A stretch of DNA of 64,000 nucleotides from Candidatus Peregrinibacteria bacterium (GCA_030649955.1 JAUSFD010000004.1:1-64000), one strand, 5' to 3'. Positions 16,261 through 24,872 are shown, numbered from the stretch's first letter. Numbers and translations are program-made. The notes: generated by a model not told the origin, from the sequence alone.

Positions 16261-17667
16261 ATGCGCTTCACGAAGATCGTCTGCTCCGTCGGCCCCGCTA
16301 CGAGCACTCCTGCGCAGATCGAGGAGCTCGCAAGGATGGGCATGAACGTCGCCCGCATCAACCTCTCGCACGGGACGCGCGAACAGCACCTGCACTTCAT
16401 CCGGACGCTCAAGGACCTGAACGATCAAGGGAAGTACTGCGTTGCAGTCATGCTGGACACGAAGGGGACAGAGATCCGCACCGGCGACGTGACGGACCCG
16501 ATCGTCATCACGAAGGGCGACGAAGTGGTGTTCTCCCCCATCCCCTGCCCCGATGAGAAGCGCAAGGTGATCATCGTGAGCTACGACGGGTTCAGTAAAG
16601 ACGTGCGGGATGCTGAGCGTATCCTCATCGACAACGGAGAGATTACGTTCGAGCTACTCTCCACCGAGACGAACGGCCGCGTGATCGCCCGTGCCCTCGA
16701 CAACGGATCCATTGGGAAGAGGCGTCACGTCAATCTCCCCGGTGCAGACATCGACCTCCCCACGTTCTCCCCCCAGGACTGGGATGATATGGCGTTCGCC
16801 GCGGAGGAGCAGGTCGATTACGTCGCTCTCTCATTCGTGCGCAGTGCAGCTGATGTGGAGCAGGTTCGCCTCTTCCTCCAGGAGAAGCGCAGTGCGATTC
16901 GCATCATCGCGAAGATCGAGACACGGCAAGCCGTCGACGACATTGCGGAGATCCTCCGCGTCTCCGACGGGATCATGGTCGCCCGCGGAGACCTGGGTGC
17001 AGAGATGCCCTTCGAGCGGCTCCCGGTCATCCAGGATCAGATCGTCGCCCTCTGCAAGGAGGCGGGGAAGCCCGTCATCGTTGCAACCCACATGCTCGAG
17101 AGCATGATCAATCACCCCATGCCCACACGCGCAGAAGTGACGGACATCGCGCACGCTGCAACCACAGGCGCGGACGCCACGATGCTCTCCGCAGAGAGCT
17201 CCATTGGCCAGTACGCCTTCGCTGCCGTGGATGCGATGGATCGCGTGCTGCAAGCGACGGAGGCGCACCTCAAGCGATTCGCACCGATGGAGGATACGGG
17301 CGTGCACGACGAGCGTGAGGCACGGGCCGAGGCTGCTGTCACCCTCGCTGTCTCAACGGAGGCCGCAGCCCTGGTCGTCATCACCCGTACGGGGAAGAGC
17401 GCCGTGGATATTGCGAAGTTCCGCCCGCGCATCCCCATCATCGCCTTCACGCACCGTCCCGATATCCAGCGTAGCCTCCAGATGAGTTACGGCATCCTTC
17501 CGCTCCTCGTCTCCTTCCACGACGATCCAGAACAGACGGTGGACATCGCGATGGAGAAGATCCACTCCCTGAAGCTCTTCCCCAGCGGGACGAGGATCGT
17601 GCTCGTGTCCGATGCAAAGGCGCACGAGCAGGCGGTGAACACGATCCAGATACGGTCCATCCCGTAA
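16261..17667 (+). CDS. pyk: Pyruvate kinase
   Basis: It converts phosphoenolpyruvate and ADP to pyruvate and ATP, the last step of glycolysis. The 468-aa protein has the full barrel and C-terminal domain: NVARINLSHG near the N-terminus, MLDTKGTEIRTG, the catalytic-loop IIAKIETRQAVDDIAEI, GIMVARGDLGAEMP and ATHMLESMI. It lacks the extra PEP-utiliser domain found in some Firmicutes. The leader is about 40 nt. The pentose-phosphate genes at 29-36 kb and a glucokinase-like gene at 28 kb fit a fermentative sugar metabolism. Confidence 0.97.
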   Translation: MRFTKIVCSVGPATSTPAQIEELARMGMNVARINLSHGTREQHLHFIRTLKDLNDQGKYCVAVMLDTKGTEIRTGDVTDPIVITKGDEVVFSPIPCPDEKRKVIIVSYDGFSKDVRDAERILIDNGEITFELLSTETNGRVIARALDNGSIGKRRHVNLPGADIDLPTFSPQDWDDMAFAAEEQVDYVALSFVRSAADVEQVRLFLQEKRSAIRIIAKIETRQAVDDIAEILRVSDGIMVARGDLGAEMPFERLPVIQDQIVALCKEAGKPVIVATHMLESMINHPMPTRAEVTDIAHAATTGADATMLSAESSIGQYAFAAVDAMDRVLQATEAHLKRFAPMEDTGVHDEREARAEAAVTLAVSTEAAALVVITRTGKSAVDIAKFRPRIPIIAFTHRPDIQRSLQMSYGILPLLVSFHDDPEQTVDIAMEKIHSLKLFPSGTRIVLVSDAKAHEQAVNTIQIRSIP

Positions 17668-17697
17668 ATCCCCTCCAGAGTTCTCGGAGAGAATGCC

Positions 17698-17755
17698 TCG
17701 TTTAAGCGGCTTCGAGCTACGAGCTGCGAGCACGATATGCCGCCTCACTTAAAGC
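17698..17755. terminator. Bidirectional hairpin between pyk and ftsL-like gene
   Basis: TTTAAGCGGC faces GCCGCCTCACTTAAA across a loop containing CGAGCTACGAGCTGCGAGC, another word-repeat. It lies between the convergent gene ends. A similar GCTACGAGCTGCGAG string recurs at 51393-51408. Confidence 0.45.
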
Positions 17756-18111
17756 CCATCGCTCACTGCTTCGAGTGCCACGGACCTGTCGTCCTGGGTG
17801 TAGCGCGGTCCACGCATATCGATCATCGCTTGAATAAGGGGGTCCTCCCGCAGAGACTCCAACGCCTGAGCCTCTGCAACCTGCATGTTGAACACCTCCT
17901 GCTCGAGGAGGAGGACGGATCGTTCGCGCTCGAGTGTGCGCAACCTGTAGCCCTTCGTGGCATTCGCATTCTCGTGAAAGAGGATGAGGAACGCGAGGAG
18001 GAGGATGAGCGCGCCGATGCATCCCATGAGGAGAAATGTGCTCTGGTTCACCATCCTCCCCAGCGAAGAGCGTCGCGTGAGGTCCTGAGCCGGCGGGAGG
18101 GTCGTGAACAC
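17749..18111 (-). CDS. ftsL: FtsL-like cell-division membrane protein
   Basis: The 120-aa protein has a short cytoplasmic N-terminus, one membrane helix (TFLLMGCIGALILLLAFLILF) and a periplasmic-side coiled-coil of about 45 residues (LRTLERERSVLLLEQEVFNMQVAEAQALESL), the FtsL/DivIC layout. FtsL bridges FtsB/FtsQ and activates FtsWI. Sequence identity in this family is low, so the call rests on topology and on position directly after rsmH, as in the dcw cluster. GTG 18111 is taken as start; ATG 18054 (GGGGAGG adjacent) is an alternative. Confidence 0.72.
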   Translation of the reverse strand: MFTTLPPAQDLTRRSSLGRMVNQSTFLLMGCIGALILLLAFLILFHENANATKGYRLRTLERERSVLLLEQEVFNMQVAEAQALESLREDPLIQAMIDMRGPRYTQDDRSVALEAVSDGL

Positions 18112-18162
18112 GGTCGTGGCGGGGAGTGTATCAGAGCTCTAGCGCAGGCGCACCGATTCTCT

Positions 18163-19110
18163 CTAGGAAGATCGCTGGACTGCGCGGAACCGAGCCGAAC
18201 GAGCACGAGGGTTACGCTCCACCTCCGCATCGCTCGGCTGCACAGCTCTCGATGTGAGCAGGCGGAAAGGCGCCTCAACGGACTCTGCACCCGTGACCGC
18301 ATCGCGCTGCGGCGTGCTCCATGCGCGGAACGCTTGCTTCACCATCCTATCCTCGAGGGAGTGGTAGCTGATGATGCCCAACCGTCCCCCGGGTTTGAGC
18401 TGTAAAGCTGTCGCACCGAGGAACATCTGCAGAGACTGCAGTTCATCATTCACGGCTATCCGAAGGGCTTGGAATACTTGCGGAAGAATCCGGGGAGCCC
18501 TGAACCCGAACACTTCCTCAATGCACTGCCGCAGCTGCCCCGTCGTCTCCAGAGGGTCATTTGTGCGATGTGCTCGGGTACAGAGAATATGCGCTATACG
18601 CGCACTTCCCTGGAGCTCGCCAAATTCCCGCAGTGCCTTCAAGATTTCTTCCTCAGAAGCGCGCGCGAGGAACGTGGCTGCTGTCCGTCCTGTTGAGCGG
18701 TCGTACCGCATATCGAGAGGCGCATCCTCGCGGAACGTGAATCCCCTCTCCGCCTCATCGAGATGGGGAGAGCTCAGTCCTAGATCTGCGAAGAGAATGT
18801 CGCTGAGTGGGAGAGAGAGATCTGCGAGTGCACGGAAGTTTGCATGCACACCGCGGAAGCGTTCACCGAAAATCGAGAGTTTCTTGGACGCTCGGTCGAG
18901 ATTCTCCACATCTGCGTCGAGACCAATGAGAACACCATCCGGTGCCGTGAGAGTGAGGAATGCCTCCGCGTGCCCCCCAAGTCCCAGTGTGGTATCAATC
19001 ACCGACTCCCCTCCTCTTGGAGAGAGGTGCGTCATAATTGGCGATGCGCGGAGTGCTTCCGCAGGTGCGGTCAGCTCTCCTTCTGCCAGAAGTACAGGGA
19101 TGTGAACCAT
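18163..19110 (-). CDS. rsmH: 16S rRNA (cytosine-1402-N4)-methyltransferase RsmH (MraW)
   Basis: RsmH methylates C1402 in the ribosomal P site using SAM. The 315-aa protein shows HIPVLLAE, the SAM motif DTTLGLGGHAEAFL, LIGLDAD, DILFADLGLSSPHLDEAERGF, the arginine-rich RSTGRTAATFL region and the C-terminal ISYHSLEDRMVKQAF signature. It heads a mini dcw-type cluster with ftsL. A TACACT -10 box (19118-19123) ends 7 nt before the ATG, so the transcript is predicted to be leaderless. Confidence 0.96.
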   Translation of the reverse strand: MVHIPVLLAEGELTAPAEALRASPIMTHLSPRGGESVIDTTLGLGGHAEAFLTLTAPDGVLIGLDADVENLDRASKKLSIFGERFRGVHANFRALADLSLPLSDILFADLGLSSPHLDEAERGFTFREDAPLDMRYDRSTGRTAATFLARASEEEILKALREFGELQGSARIAHILCTRAHRTNDPLETTGQLRQCIEEVFGFRAPRILPQVFQALRIAVNDELQSLQMFLGATALQLKPGGRLGIISYHSLEDRMVKQAFRAWSTPQRDAVTGAESVEAPFRLLTSRAVQPSDAEVERNPRARSARFRAVQRSS

Positions 19111-19249
19111 GGGTAGGAGTGTAGGGAGTCTTCACTCCCCCTCAACGCATTTCCCTTGCCGGGAGAGCAGAGATCTCTTATGAACACATTATTTGTACAA
19201 TAATTGCAAAATTCCTGAGTAAACCTCTTCTATAAGCCATTCTGAACAG

Positions 19250-19277
19250 TTGACAGTTATGGCATTTTAAGTAGAAT
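19250..19277 (+). promoter_or_regulatory. Promoter of the L,D-transpeptidase gene
   Basis: TTGACA (19250-19255) and TAGAAT (19272-19277) are 16 bp apart. The predicted transcription start is near 19284-19286, where an in-frame CTG lies. Confidence 0.65.
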
Positions 19278-19315
19278 ACTTCACTCTGTTTTGGGTTCCC
19301 ACCCTCCTCTTCAGC

Positions 19316-19855
19316 GTGATGCTGGGGATCACGGCCTCTCCTTCTCCCCTTGCTCCCACGCCCATTCAAGAGTGGGCGCCTCGCGCCGGAGACCAGCTCG
19401 TCATCGACACCCAGGAAACGGTGGGGTACTTGATCCATCCGAACGGAACGTACACTGCCTTCCCCGTTGCAACAGGGCAGCGGAGGACCGTGCACTACAT
19501 CGGACGCGTGTACAACGCCACGACACCCGAACGCCAGTGGACGGTACAGTCGACGCATATCAAAGGAGACAGAACTACCTTTGGGCCGACGGGAAAGTTC
19601 CTCCGCCTCTATATCGACGGCGAGAGCACTCCCTACGGGATTCACGGTCATCGAAGTAGTGTGAAGATGCTTGCAGAAGATGAACGATTCCGGAGTATGG
19701 GCTGCATCATCGTGAGTGAGGAGATCCTCACGATCATCGAGCAGACGTACGAACTCAATAGCAACACTCTAGAGGTCACGACGACGTACGGGCTCGAGAA
19801 GCTCCTGACCGATCTCGTCGCTCACATCACCCCTGGAACCCCACAGAAAGGGTAG
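19316..19855 (+). CDS. L,D-transpeptidase (YkuD) family protein
   Basis: The 179-aa product of this start has the YkuD catalytic core: YGIHGH (His) followed by RSMGCIIVS with the nucleophile Cys. Such enzymes make 3-3 cross-links in peptidoglycan or attach proteins to it. ATG 19316 gives a truncated signal peptide. The frame is open upstream, and an in-frame CTG at 19286, 8 nt after a TTGACA-16-TAGAAT promoter, would add FWVPTLLFSV and complete the signal peptide; GTG 19313 is a further option. The mature enzyme is almost certainly exported. tRNA-Ser(GCU) follows. Confidence 0.88.
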   Translation: MMLGITASPSPLAPTPIQEWAPRAGDQLVIDTQETVGYLIHPNGTYTAFPVATGQRRTVHYIGRVYNATTPERQWTVQSTHIKGDRTTFGPTGKFLRLYIDGESTPYGIHGHRSSVKMLAEDERFRSMGCIIVSEEILTIIEQTYELNSNTLEVTTTYGLEKLLTDLVAHITPGTPQKG

Positions 19856-19892
19856 AAGTCCCCTGCGGATCGCGTATACTCCGCGGCAGCAC

Positions 19893-19986
19893 GGAGAGGT
19901 GGCTGAGTGGCCGAAAGCACCGCACTGCTAATGCGGTATACGGGGTAAATCCCGTATCGAGGGTTCGACTCCCTCCCTCTCCGCCA
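19893..19986 (+). tRNA. tRNA-Ser (anticodon GCU)
   Basis: A 94-nt class II tRNA. The acceptor is GGAGAGG/CCTCTCC, the anticodon stem CCGCA/TGCGG encloses loop CTGCTAA with anticodon GCT, the long variable arm is ACGGGGTAAATCCCGT, the T-arm is GGGTTCGACTCCC, and CCA is encoded. Its last 12 bases (CCCTCTCCGCCA) recur at 21892-21903, marking it as the attachment site of the element that follows. Confidence 0.96.
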
Positions 19987-20107
19987 CGTAAAAACGCTCG
20001 CAGTGCGCTGCTCGCGTTCACGTGGCGCAGCCACCACTTGCTTCCCTGTGCACGAGAAGCGTTTTTTGCGTGTCACGTGGCGAGCGGAGCGAGCTTTACG
20101 TGACATG

Positions 20108-20167
20108 ATGTTTTGGGCCTAATGGACCCACATACAGAGGGGAAGCTGCGGTTCTGGGGTGACCCAC
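20108..20167 (+). repeat. 60-bp left-end repeat, copy 1
   Basis: It matches 37042-37101 at 59 of 60 positions (G/T difference at 20137). It can form two small hairpins with the same TGGG/CCCA stem, one with a 9-nt loop (20114-20130) and one with a GTGA tetraloop (20155-20166). It may be a recombinase-binding site or a structured RNA. Confidence 0.85.
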
Positions 20168-20363
20168 TCCCTATTAATCTGTCGCATTTGTATGGAAATT
20201 GGAGAAGTACTCGGAGATCAGCGTCAACAAATGTATTCCCCCTTTTCCTTGTGGAATGGCCAGGATCAGGTCATTGGCTGAGCAAAAACTGGGGTGTAGT
20301 CAGTGTGTGTGGTGACACCCATTCGTGGGAGGTGTAACATGCTGCCCTTTTTCCGCTCGCCGC

Positions 20364-21638
20364 ATGTCCCGTCCCGACCGTCCAGCACAGGAAATTATCG
20401 CACAGCTTGCGAGAGGAAATCCGGGAGGTCTCTCGCCAAAAGAGCTGCAAGAAACCCGCGCAGCGATCGAGCGCATTCTACGGGGAGCGACGCCTCAGGA
20501 GGTCAACATCGCGACATTGCAGCGCGCCGAAGCGGAGAGAAAAAATCAGAGGGAGATCGAAAGCATCCGGAGTGCACATTGGGCCTGGGTCGCAAACATC
20601 ATTCTCTCCTTCCGAAAAGATCTTCAGACGATCCCCTCTTTCCCCGACCATATACTCAAAACGGGCGACACCGTCCCTATTGCCAACACGGGCTGGGGTC
20701 CGTCCGCCGTGAATCTGACGCCAGTCGTCTCGCGCTTCAGTAACTCCGATGCGATCATTCAATTCCCGACGGAAGCAGGCCAGAGACCGCACGTAACGCG
20801 CTTGGAGTATGGCGGAGTCGCAGAGATCCTGGGCTTCAGCGCAGACAAGCTCTACGCGCTCCTCTCGTATATGTCGCCACGGCCAGAAGGAAGCCTAACG
20901 GGAGTCGATTCACCGAGCGGCATCCAGTACTTCCAACCCGTTCACGATCTGTGCAACAAAAATGAGGAAGTGCTGGAGAAGCGAAAATTTCGCGCTGAAG
21001 TTCGCAGAGCAATCGGGCGCATTTCGAGCGGCCAGGGACCGCAGCACATGACTCTGGAGAGAGGAAACGCTGTCCATGTCGGCGACTTCGCGCGACTGAT
21101 GGCACACAAACGAGACACAGAAGTCTATGTCATGAATCTGGATACCATTGCTCCTCTTGAAAAGCACACGGTGTACGACGTGTTCGAAGTGCATCCTTCC
21201 CCGGAGGGCGTCATCACACCTGCGGATATCCAGGCGGAGGGGGAACGACAGGAATACAGGGTGGCAGACGGCCTATCGTTCCAGGAACTCAAAGACTTGG
21301 ATACAATTCGGCTCGATGATCACTGCACGGTGAAGATCCTCGGCTTCACGGACAATGGCCGCGCGGCCCTGGTCGAGTACCGCGGGACGGACTTCCCGCA
21401 CGACCGTCGCATCGAAGCATCACTACGCGGCATCCAATTCTTCATTAGCGTCCAGGAATCAGACATCGATGAACGGAGAGCGAAACGAGAAGGCTGGGAA
21501 GAAATCCTATTCGCTCGCGACGCGTCCCATGGCCCAACGGGGCGTGGGTATTACCCTGCGCGCTTTTCCCCGCTCTCCCGGACGAATATCTACACCAAAT
21601 GGGACATCGGGAAAGAGTACCGCGATCCAGAGAGTTGA
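20364..21638 (+). CDS. Protein of unknown function, sole gene of element 1 (424 aa)
   Basis: The protein begins with a helical, Arg/Glu-rich segment (QEIIAQLARGNPGG, LSPKELQETRAAIERIL), followed by mixed alpha/beta sequence with no membrane segment or signal peptide. Segments such as LRGIQFFISVQESDIDERR and TNIYTKWDIGKEYRDPES near the C-terminus match no family I know. ATG 20364 is used because the earlier in-frame ATG (20325) adds an unlikely Cys-rich leader. It is the only cargo between the left and right repeats, so it may be a defence, addiction or selfish-element function; that is inference from position only. Confidence 0.7.
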   Translation: MSRPDRPAQEIIAQLARGNPGGLSPKELQETRAAIERILRGATPQEVNIATLQRAEAERKNQREIESIRSAHWAWVANIILSFRKDLQTIPSFPDHILKTGDTVPIANTGWGPSAVNLTPVVSRFSNSDAIIQFPTEAGQRPHVTRLEYGGVAEILGFSADKLYALLSYMSPRPEGSLTGVDSPSGIQYFQPVHDLCNKNEEVLEKRKFRAEVRRAIGRISSGQGPQHMTLERGNAVHVGDFARLMAHKRDTEVYVMNLDTIAPLEKHTVYDVFEVHPSPEGVITPADIQAEGERQEYRVADGLSFQELKDLDTIRLDDHCTVKILGFTDNGRAALVEYRGTDFPHDRRIEASLRGIQFFISVQESDIDERRAKREGWEEILFARDASHGPTGRGYYPARFSPLSRTNIYTKWDIGKEYRDPES

Positions 21639-21983
21639 ACTCGGTCTCACTTCGCCGGAACAAACCGCATGGAGAGTGAGTTCACACAGTGACGCGTGTT
21701 CTTCGCTGTCAGGTGTTCCCCTTGAACGCGGGCCAGCCGCAGCCGGCATCGAATTTGTCCATCGATCAATAGAGTTCTTCAAAACCCACTGGATTCCTCC
21801 GAATCGGCCTCCGACCCATCCTCCTCAGCCTACCCATTTCGACCCCTCGAAAGGGCTCTGAAAATCCACTCACGGGTTGGCTCTAGATCCACCCTCTCCG
21901 CCATCCGGCTTCGTCTAAGGACTACGGCTGCACACGACGAAGTCGCTCAAGCAGCGTACAAAGCTCGATGTGATGGAGCTTCC
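21639..21983. other. Intergenic region holding the right end of element 1
   Basis: No gene is seen in these 345 bases. The main content is the 113-bp right-end repeat (21791-21903). Beyond it, 21904-21950 holds a short palindromic stretch (GGCTTCGTC and GACGAAGTCGC) that resembles sequences bordering other elements. Confidence 0.5.
21791..21903 (+). repeat. 113-bp right-end repeat, copy 1
   Basis: It aligns without gaps to 42764-42876 with about 17 mismatches by eye. The last bases, CCCTCTCCGCCA, equal the 3' end of tRNA-Ser(GCU) at 19975-19986, as expected of an attachment-site duplication. Confidence 0.82.
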
Positions 21984-22664
21984 CTACACAGTGATCAGCT
22001 CCTGCCCGTCCGCGTACTGTTGAGGATAGCCATCACTCTGCACTTCGAGGGAAGGTTCCTGGGAAGGAATATCGAGCTGCCCGTTGCTTCCGCTGCGACA
22101 TTCCATGGAGTGTTCTGCAGCTGTGTGTGCGGCATCTGCAATGCCCCAGAGGAGGATATCCCGATCGACTCCCTGGTTCGTCTTCAGAAGCAAATTGGCA
22201 TACAGCCCCTCGAGATTCAGGCGATACACTCCGTACAACTTCCATTCATCATCTGAGGGGTGAAAGCTTTTTCGCAGTGCACGGGGGGAGCGGACGAACG
22301 TGTCCGAGAATGGCAGTGTCCCCAGTTCCCTCGCGACTCTGCGCAACGCGTGCGCTGGATCTTTCTGCGCCATGAGCACGAAGATGCTCATACGCGCATG
22401 GCAGACGTGGAGGGCATCGATGCGTCGCTTCTTGTCGTGCGATGTTACGCGCAGGAAACCGTCACGGAGAGCCTGCGGTACATGCGAGAGAACTTTCTGG
22501 CCGATTTCAGCTAGCTCCGTCCAGAGCTCTCGGTTAAACGGCTTCCGCTCTCGCACGATATTCATGCACCGCAGGACTTCGTTCATCGTGCCCTCGGGGT
22601 TGGCATCACTCGCCTTCCGCCAGTAATCGATCCAGTCACGTCCAAAGGGTAAAGGCCTCTTCAT
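21984..22664 (-). CDS. Hypothetical helical protein
   Basis: The protein of about 226 aa is soluble and helix-rich, with Arg/Lys-rich segments (RVTSHDKKRRIDALHVCHARM, SPRALRKSFHPSDDEWKLYG) and an acidic, Gln-rich tail. No family is recognised. ATG 22664 is preferred; an in-frame TTG at 22715 would add 17 residues. It lies divergently from the sigma-factor gene and just beyond the right end of element 1, so regulation together with the sigma gene is possible but not shown. Confidence 0.6.
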   Translation of the reverse strand: MKRPLPFGRDWIDYWRKASDANPEGTMNEVLRCMNIVRERKPFNRELWTELAEIGQKVLSHVPQALRDGFLRVTSHDKKRRIDALHVCHARMSIFVLMAQKDPAHALRRVARELGTLPFSDTFVRSPRALRKSFHPSDDEWKLYGVYRLNLEGLYANLLLKTNQGVDRDILLWGIADAAHTAAEHSMECRSGSNGQLDIPSQEPSLEVQSDGYPQQYADGQELITV

Positions 22665-22931
22665 TGGAGCATCACTGATCTTCACTCCGGAGGCTCCTCG
22701 AATGTTCTTGTCCAACGTGCCACAGGTGATTGTGCGGAGCGACAGGGGAAAGTGAGTGGTAGAATTGCGGCTAGAGTAAGGAGATTCGCGCCGCTGTCAA
22801 CATTATCCCTTTCACCGTTGAAATCCATGCCAATCAAAGCGAAAAACTCTGGAGGATTTGCTCACCTATTGACAATGACCACGAGAGACAGAGAGTGTAC
22901 TCTGCTGCACTCATTACCGCATTCATGACCT

Positions 22932-24872
22932 ATGTCGCTCAACACTTTCGACCTCAGCGAAGAGGCAGTCACATCTCCAGAAGTGCGCAAAACGCATCGC
23001 AAGCCGTCTAACGGTCCGCCGGACGATGAGGAGCCGCTCAAGACACCTATGAACCTCTTCCTCGAGGACATACGCAAGTTTCCCCTCCTCACAGCAACGC
23101 TGGAGAAGAAATTCGCGGTGCTGAAGGACCGAGCAGAACCATTGTTCCAGGAACAGGCTCAACTCCTGGAGCAGGCGATCCTCACATCTCTCGCAGGAGT
23201 GGACCCTTCCGGCGGAAGCATTACCGGTGCTCTAGAGAAGATCAAGTGCCTGATTCTTCGCAGAGAGGTGGCTATGGTGAGTGATCATCCGTACGGGAGG
23301 GAGGGGGCAATCCCCACTCCAGAGAGCGATGCGCTCGCGGATGCTGCGTTCCGGAGGATGGTGAGGGCATCTCGCAACAAGAGAACATTCCATTCGACGA
23401 TCATCGAAGCGGAGAACCTGACTGACGATGTCTTCACGAGGAATCTCTTCTCCGTCATGCAGAAGCACTTCGCTCTCTGCCAGAGGATCGCCACGTCAGA
23501 TATCGTGGCAGTTGCGGCTCTCGCTACCATCACCCGTGAATCCTTTACGCTCTTGCGCAGTGCATTGCCGGACGGTCATCCCTGTCTGGTTGCACTCGCG
23601 GAGCGCGATGCTACGTTCGCAGCGGAAGTCACTGCTGATGAAGAGTGTCGCACGTATATCGAGCCTCTCATAAGCCAGGGATACCTCATGGGAATTGATG
23701 TGATGACCCCTCATGATGTTCTCATGAGAGCAAACTTGCCGCTCGTTGTGAGCCTCGCCCGTAGGCGTGTGGGAAAAGGGTTGGAGCTTTCGGACCTCAT
23801 CGAGGAGGGAAATTTCGGCCTCTACAGAGCTGTCGCAGGATTCAAGGCCTCGAAGAATGTACGATTCAGCACCTACGCTACGTTCTGGGTAAAACAATCC
23901 ATCGATCGTGGCATGCTCATGAAAGGGCATGAAATTCCGCTGCCCATCTACGTACATACTCTCGTGATCAAGTGGCGGCGAGCGACGAAACGTCTGCTGA
24001 CAACGCTCGGGCGTCCGCCGAGCGACGAGGAAGTTCAGATGGCACTCAAGATTTCGGTGCAGCAAGTGACGATTGTGAAGAGCGCGTTGACCCGCCTCAA
24101 CGCGAAGTGCTCTCAGGGCGGCGAGGAGTGGGAGGATCCCGTCGTTCAGGTGGTCGACAAGCGCGAACCTCCTGTCACTGACGGACTGCTCCAGGTCGAC
24201 GAGAGCGATCTCGTCACAGCTCTCCTAGAAAAGCTGGATCCACGGGAAGCAATGGTCATCCGTCTTCGCTTCCCACAGGATGGATCGGAGTCGAAGACAT
24301 TGAAAGAAATCGGCGAGCAGCTGGGACTCACTCGCGAACGCGTTCGACAGATCGAAGTGGGGGGGCTTCAGAACCTGAAAGGTGCAATGCAGGATGATCA
24401 CACTATCGATGACGAAGAGTGGGAGACGCTTGCGAGTTCTCCTCTTGGCAGTGGTCCTGTGCGACCTCGCAAGTTCGACCTCCCTGTTGCACACTTGCGA
24501 GATGAGCCAGCGAAAGATTTCGTTCCTCAACAGCGTCACGACGCTGGAGCAGCCTCACCTCCCCTCGCTCCTAAGCCAAGCCGTTCACCAGATGCAAAGC
24601 AGCACCAGGACCTGACTCCCGAGGAGAAGTCTGCGGTGGAAAAAAACATAAAATCCCTCGTTGAACAGTACACACTTCTTGCAGTGGTACAGAGAATTCG
24701 GGGGAAGGGAGAGCACACCATCGGTGCTGTACGGATAGCAATCAGGAGGGCTATGCGTGGGGACGGCCTCTCTCCGAAGTACGTTGCTGCTATCGCAGGC
24801 ATCTTCGGAAAGGATGTGGTCTCTGACAGCGAGGAGACTGAAGCACCAGCTTTACATCAGGAGCGAGGATAG
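22932..24872 (+). CDS. RNA polymerase sigma-70 family factor with C-terminal extension
   Basis: The 646-aa protein has the core of a primary-type sigma factor. Region 2 (about 265-345) contains ANLPLVVSLARRR, DLIEEGNFGLYRAV and FSTYATFWVKQSIDR. A region 3 follows, and region 4 (about 430-495) contains LDPREAMVIRLRF and LGLTRERVRQIEV. The N-terminal 260 residues are divergent, with a short region-1.2-like MNLFLEDIRKFPLL. After region 4 there is an extension of about 140 residues with a Pro-rich linker and a Lys/Arg-rich helical end (RGKGEHTIGAVRIAIRRAMR), unusual for RpoD. It may be the housekeeping or an alternative sigma. A TTGACA at 22869 lacks a well-spaced -10. Confidence 0.87.
   Translation: MSLNTFDLSEEAVTSPEVRKTHRKPSNGPPDDEEPLKTPMNLFLEDIRKFPLLTATLEKKFAVLKDRAEPLFQEQAQLLEQAILTSLAGVDPSGGSITGALEKIKCLILRREVAMVSDHPYGREGAIPTPESDALADAAFRRMVRASRNKRTFHSTIIEAENLTDDVFTRNLFSVMQKHFALCQRIATSDIVAVAALATITRESFTLLRSALPDGHPCLVALAERDATFAAEVTADEECRTYIEPLISQGYLMGIDVMTPHDVLMRANLPLVVSLARRRVGKGLELSDLIEEGNFGLYRAVAGFKASKNVRFSTYATFWVKQSIDRGMLMKGHEIPLPIYVHTLVIKWRRATKRLLTTLGRPPSDEEVQMALKISVQQVTIVKSALTRLNAKCSQGGEEWEDPVVQVVDKREPPVTDGLLQVDESDLVTALLEKLDPREAMVIRLRFPQDGSESKTLKEIGEQLGLTRERVRQIEVGGLQNLKGAMQDDHTIDDEEWETLASSPLGSGPVRPRKFDLPVAHLRDEPAKDFVPQQRHDAGAASPPLAPKPSRSPDAKQHQDLTPEEKSAVEKNIKSLVEQYTLLAVVQRIRGKGEHTIGAVRIAIRRAMRGDGLSPKYVAAIAGIFGKDVVSDSEETEAPALHQERG

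Larger units (their letters stand above)
19987..21903 (+). mobile_element. Small tRNA-Ser(GCU)-associated element (element 1)
   Basis: The segment between the tRNA 3' end and the second copy of CCCTCTCCGCCA at 21892-21903 looks like an integrated element of 1.9 kb. It contains ACGT-flanked hairpins (19987-20107), a 60-bp left repeat (20108-20167), one gene of unknown function (20364-21638) and a 113-bp right repeat (21791-21903) ending in a tRNA-Ser-like 3' end. Both repeats recur in the same order and orientation around the larger island after tRNA-Ser(UGA). No recombinase gene lies within it, so it would be non-autonomous. Confidence 0.62.

Noticed and set aside
22869-22903. Promoter of the sigma-factor gene from TTGACA to TACTCT
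   Set aside because: The 23-bp spacer is too long for a normal sigma-70 promoter, so I do not list it as a feature.
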